Assembly (NCBI GenBank): GCA_937901145.1
Contig: CALCHE010000114.1
Location: forward strand, 1-15,160
Direction of reading: 5' to 3'
Length of the DNA: 15,160 nucleotides
Source of the DNA: an uncultured Clostridia bacterium
Lineage (GTDB): Bacteria > Bacillota > Clostridia > Oscillospirales > Acutalibacteraceae
Under the pieces are notes generated by a model that was not told the origin of the DNA, ran no database searches, and saw nothing but the letters and a program-made list of their open reading frames with translations. The position numbers and the translations under genes were made by a program. Positions 15,053 to 15,160 of the stretch are shown here, in pieces (the stretch's first letter is position 1; every line of letters starts with the position of its first letter).

Positions 15053-15080
15053 AGAAGTCGCTTATGCGGCTTCTTTTTTT
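15053..15080 (+). terminator. Intrinsic terminator of the peptide gene
   Basis: The stem AGAAGTCGC (15053-15061), loop TTAT, return GCGGCTTCT (15066-15074) has one G-T pair and runs into seven Ts (15074-15080). This closes a short transcript of about 220 nt dedicated to the 31-residue peptide. Confidence 0.9.
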
Positions 15081-15099
15081 ATAATTAACGCTGAGTGCT

Positions 15100-15160
15100 A
15101 AATGATATTACCCCTCCGTCAGCCTATCGGCTGCCACCTCCCTCTTTCAGGGGAGGCTCT
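15100..15160. repeat. GC-rich interspersed repeat at window end
   Basis: After AAATGATATTA the sequence turns GC-rich with two hairpins: CAGCC-TATC-GGCTG (15120-15133) and CCTCCC-TCTTTCAG-GGGAGG (15137-15156). This layout resembles a common intergenic repeat of Oscillospiraceae-type genomes as I recall it, and shares CTTTCAGG with the start of the window. It is cut by the window edge. Nothing coding is seen from 15081 on. Confidence 0.6.

Overview
The window looks like chromosome of a Gram-positive, probably gut-dwelling clostridium (Oscillospiraceae/Ruminococcaceae type). I infer this from the gene families (RecO, MutS2, TRCF/Mfd), strong AAGGAGG-type ribosome binding sites, moderate GC with AT-rich spacers, and several short GC-rich interspersed repeats of a kind common in such genomes. 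No taxonomic search was possible.

Layout. (1) Positions 1-3528, plus strand: repeat debris and a leader hairpin, then a compact DNA-repair operon of a YqzL-like small protein, recO and mutS2. (2) Positions 3529-3863: a convergent spacer filled by inverted repeats, including a 137-bp MITE-like element with perfect 25-bp terminal inverted repeats. (3) Positions 3864-7322, minus strand: mfd, the transcription-repair coupling factor. (4) Positions 7323-8280: a divergent promoter region, a histidine-phosphatase-family gene with a clear sigma-A promoter, and a hairpin terminator serving both strands. (5) Positions 8279-14662, minus strand: nine tightly packed phage genes in canonical late order: small terminase, large terminase, portal, prohead protease/scaffold, decoration protein, major capsid protein, head-tail connector, probable head-closure protein, probable tail terminator. 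The cassette stops there. It has no tail tube, tape measure, baseplate, lysis, integrase or replication genes, and both of its edges lie inside the window. (6) Positions 14826-15080, plus strand: a 31-residue amphipathic peptide gene with a perfect-consensus promoter, a strong ribosome binding site, highly-expressed-type codons, a 27-nt perfect palindrome and a terminator. (7) The window ends in another interspersed GC-rich repeat.

The two most interesting regions are adjacent and divergent. One is the complete head-and-neck cassette without tails, resembling in content the packaging module of capsid-forming phage satellites or a domesticated phage head. The other is the strongly expressed micro-peptide gene beside it. 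The small terminase has no ATG, GTG or TTG start although the rest of its frame is intact: an ATC sits where the start should be. This is either a decaying gene, a near-cognate start that throttles packaging, or a sequence error.
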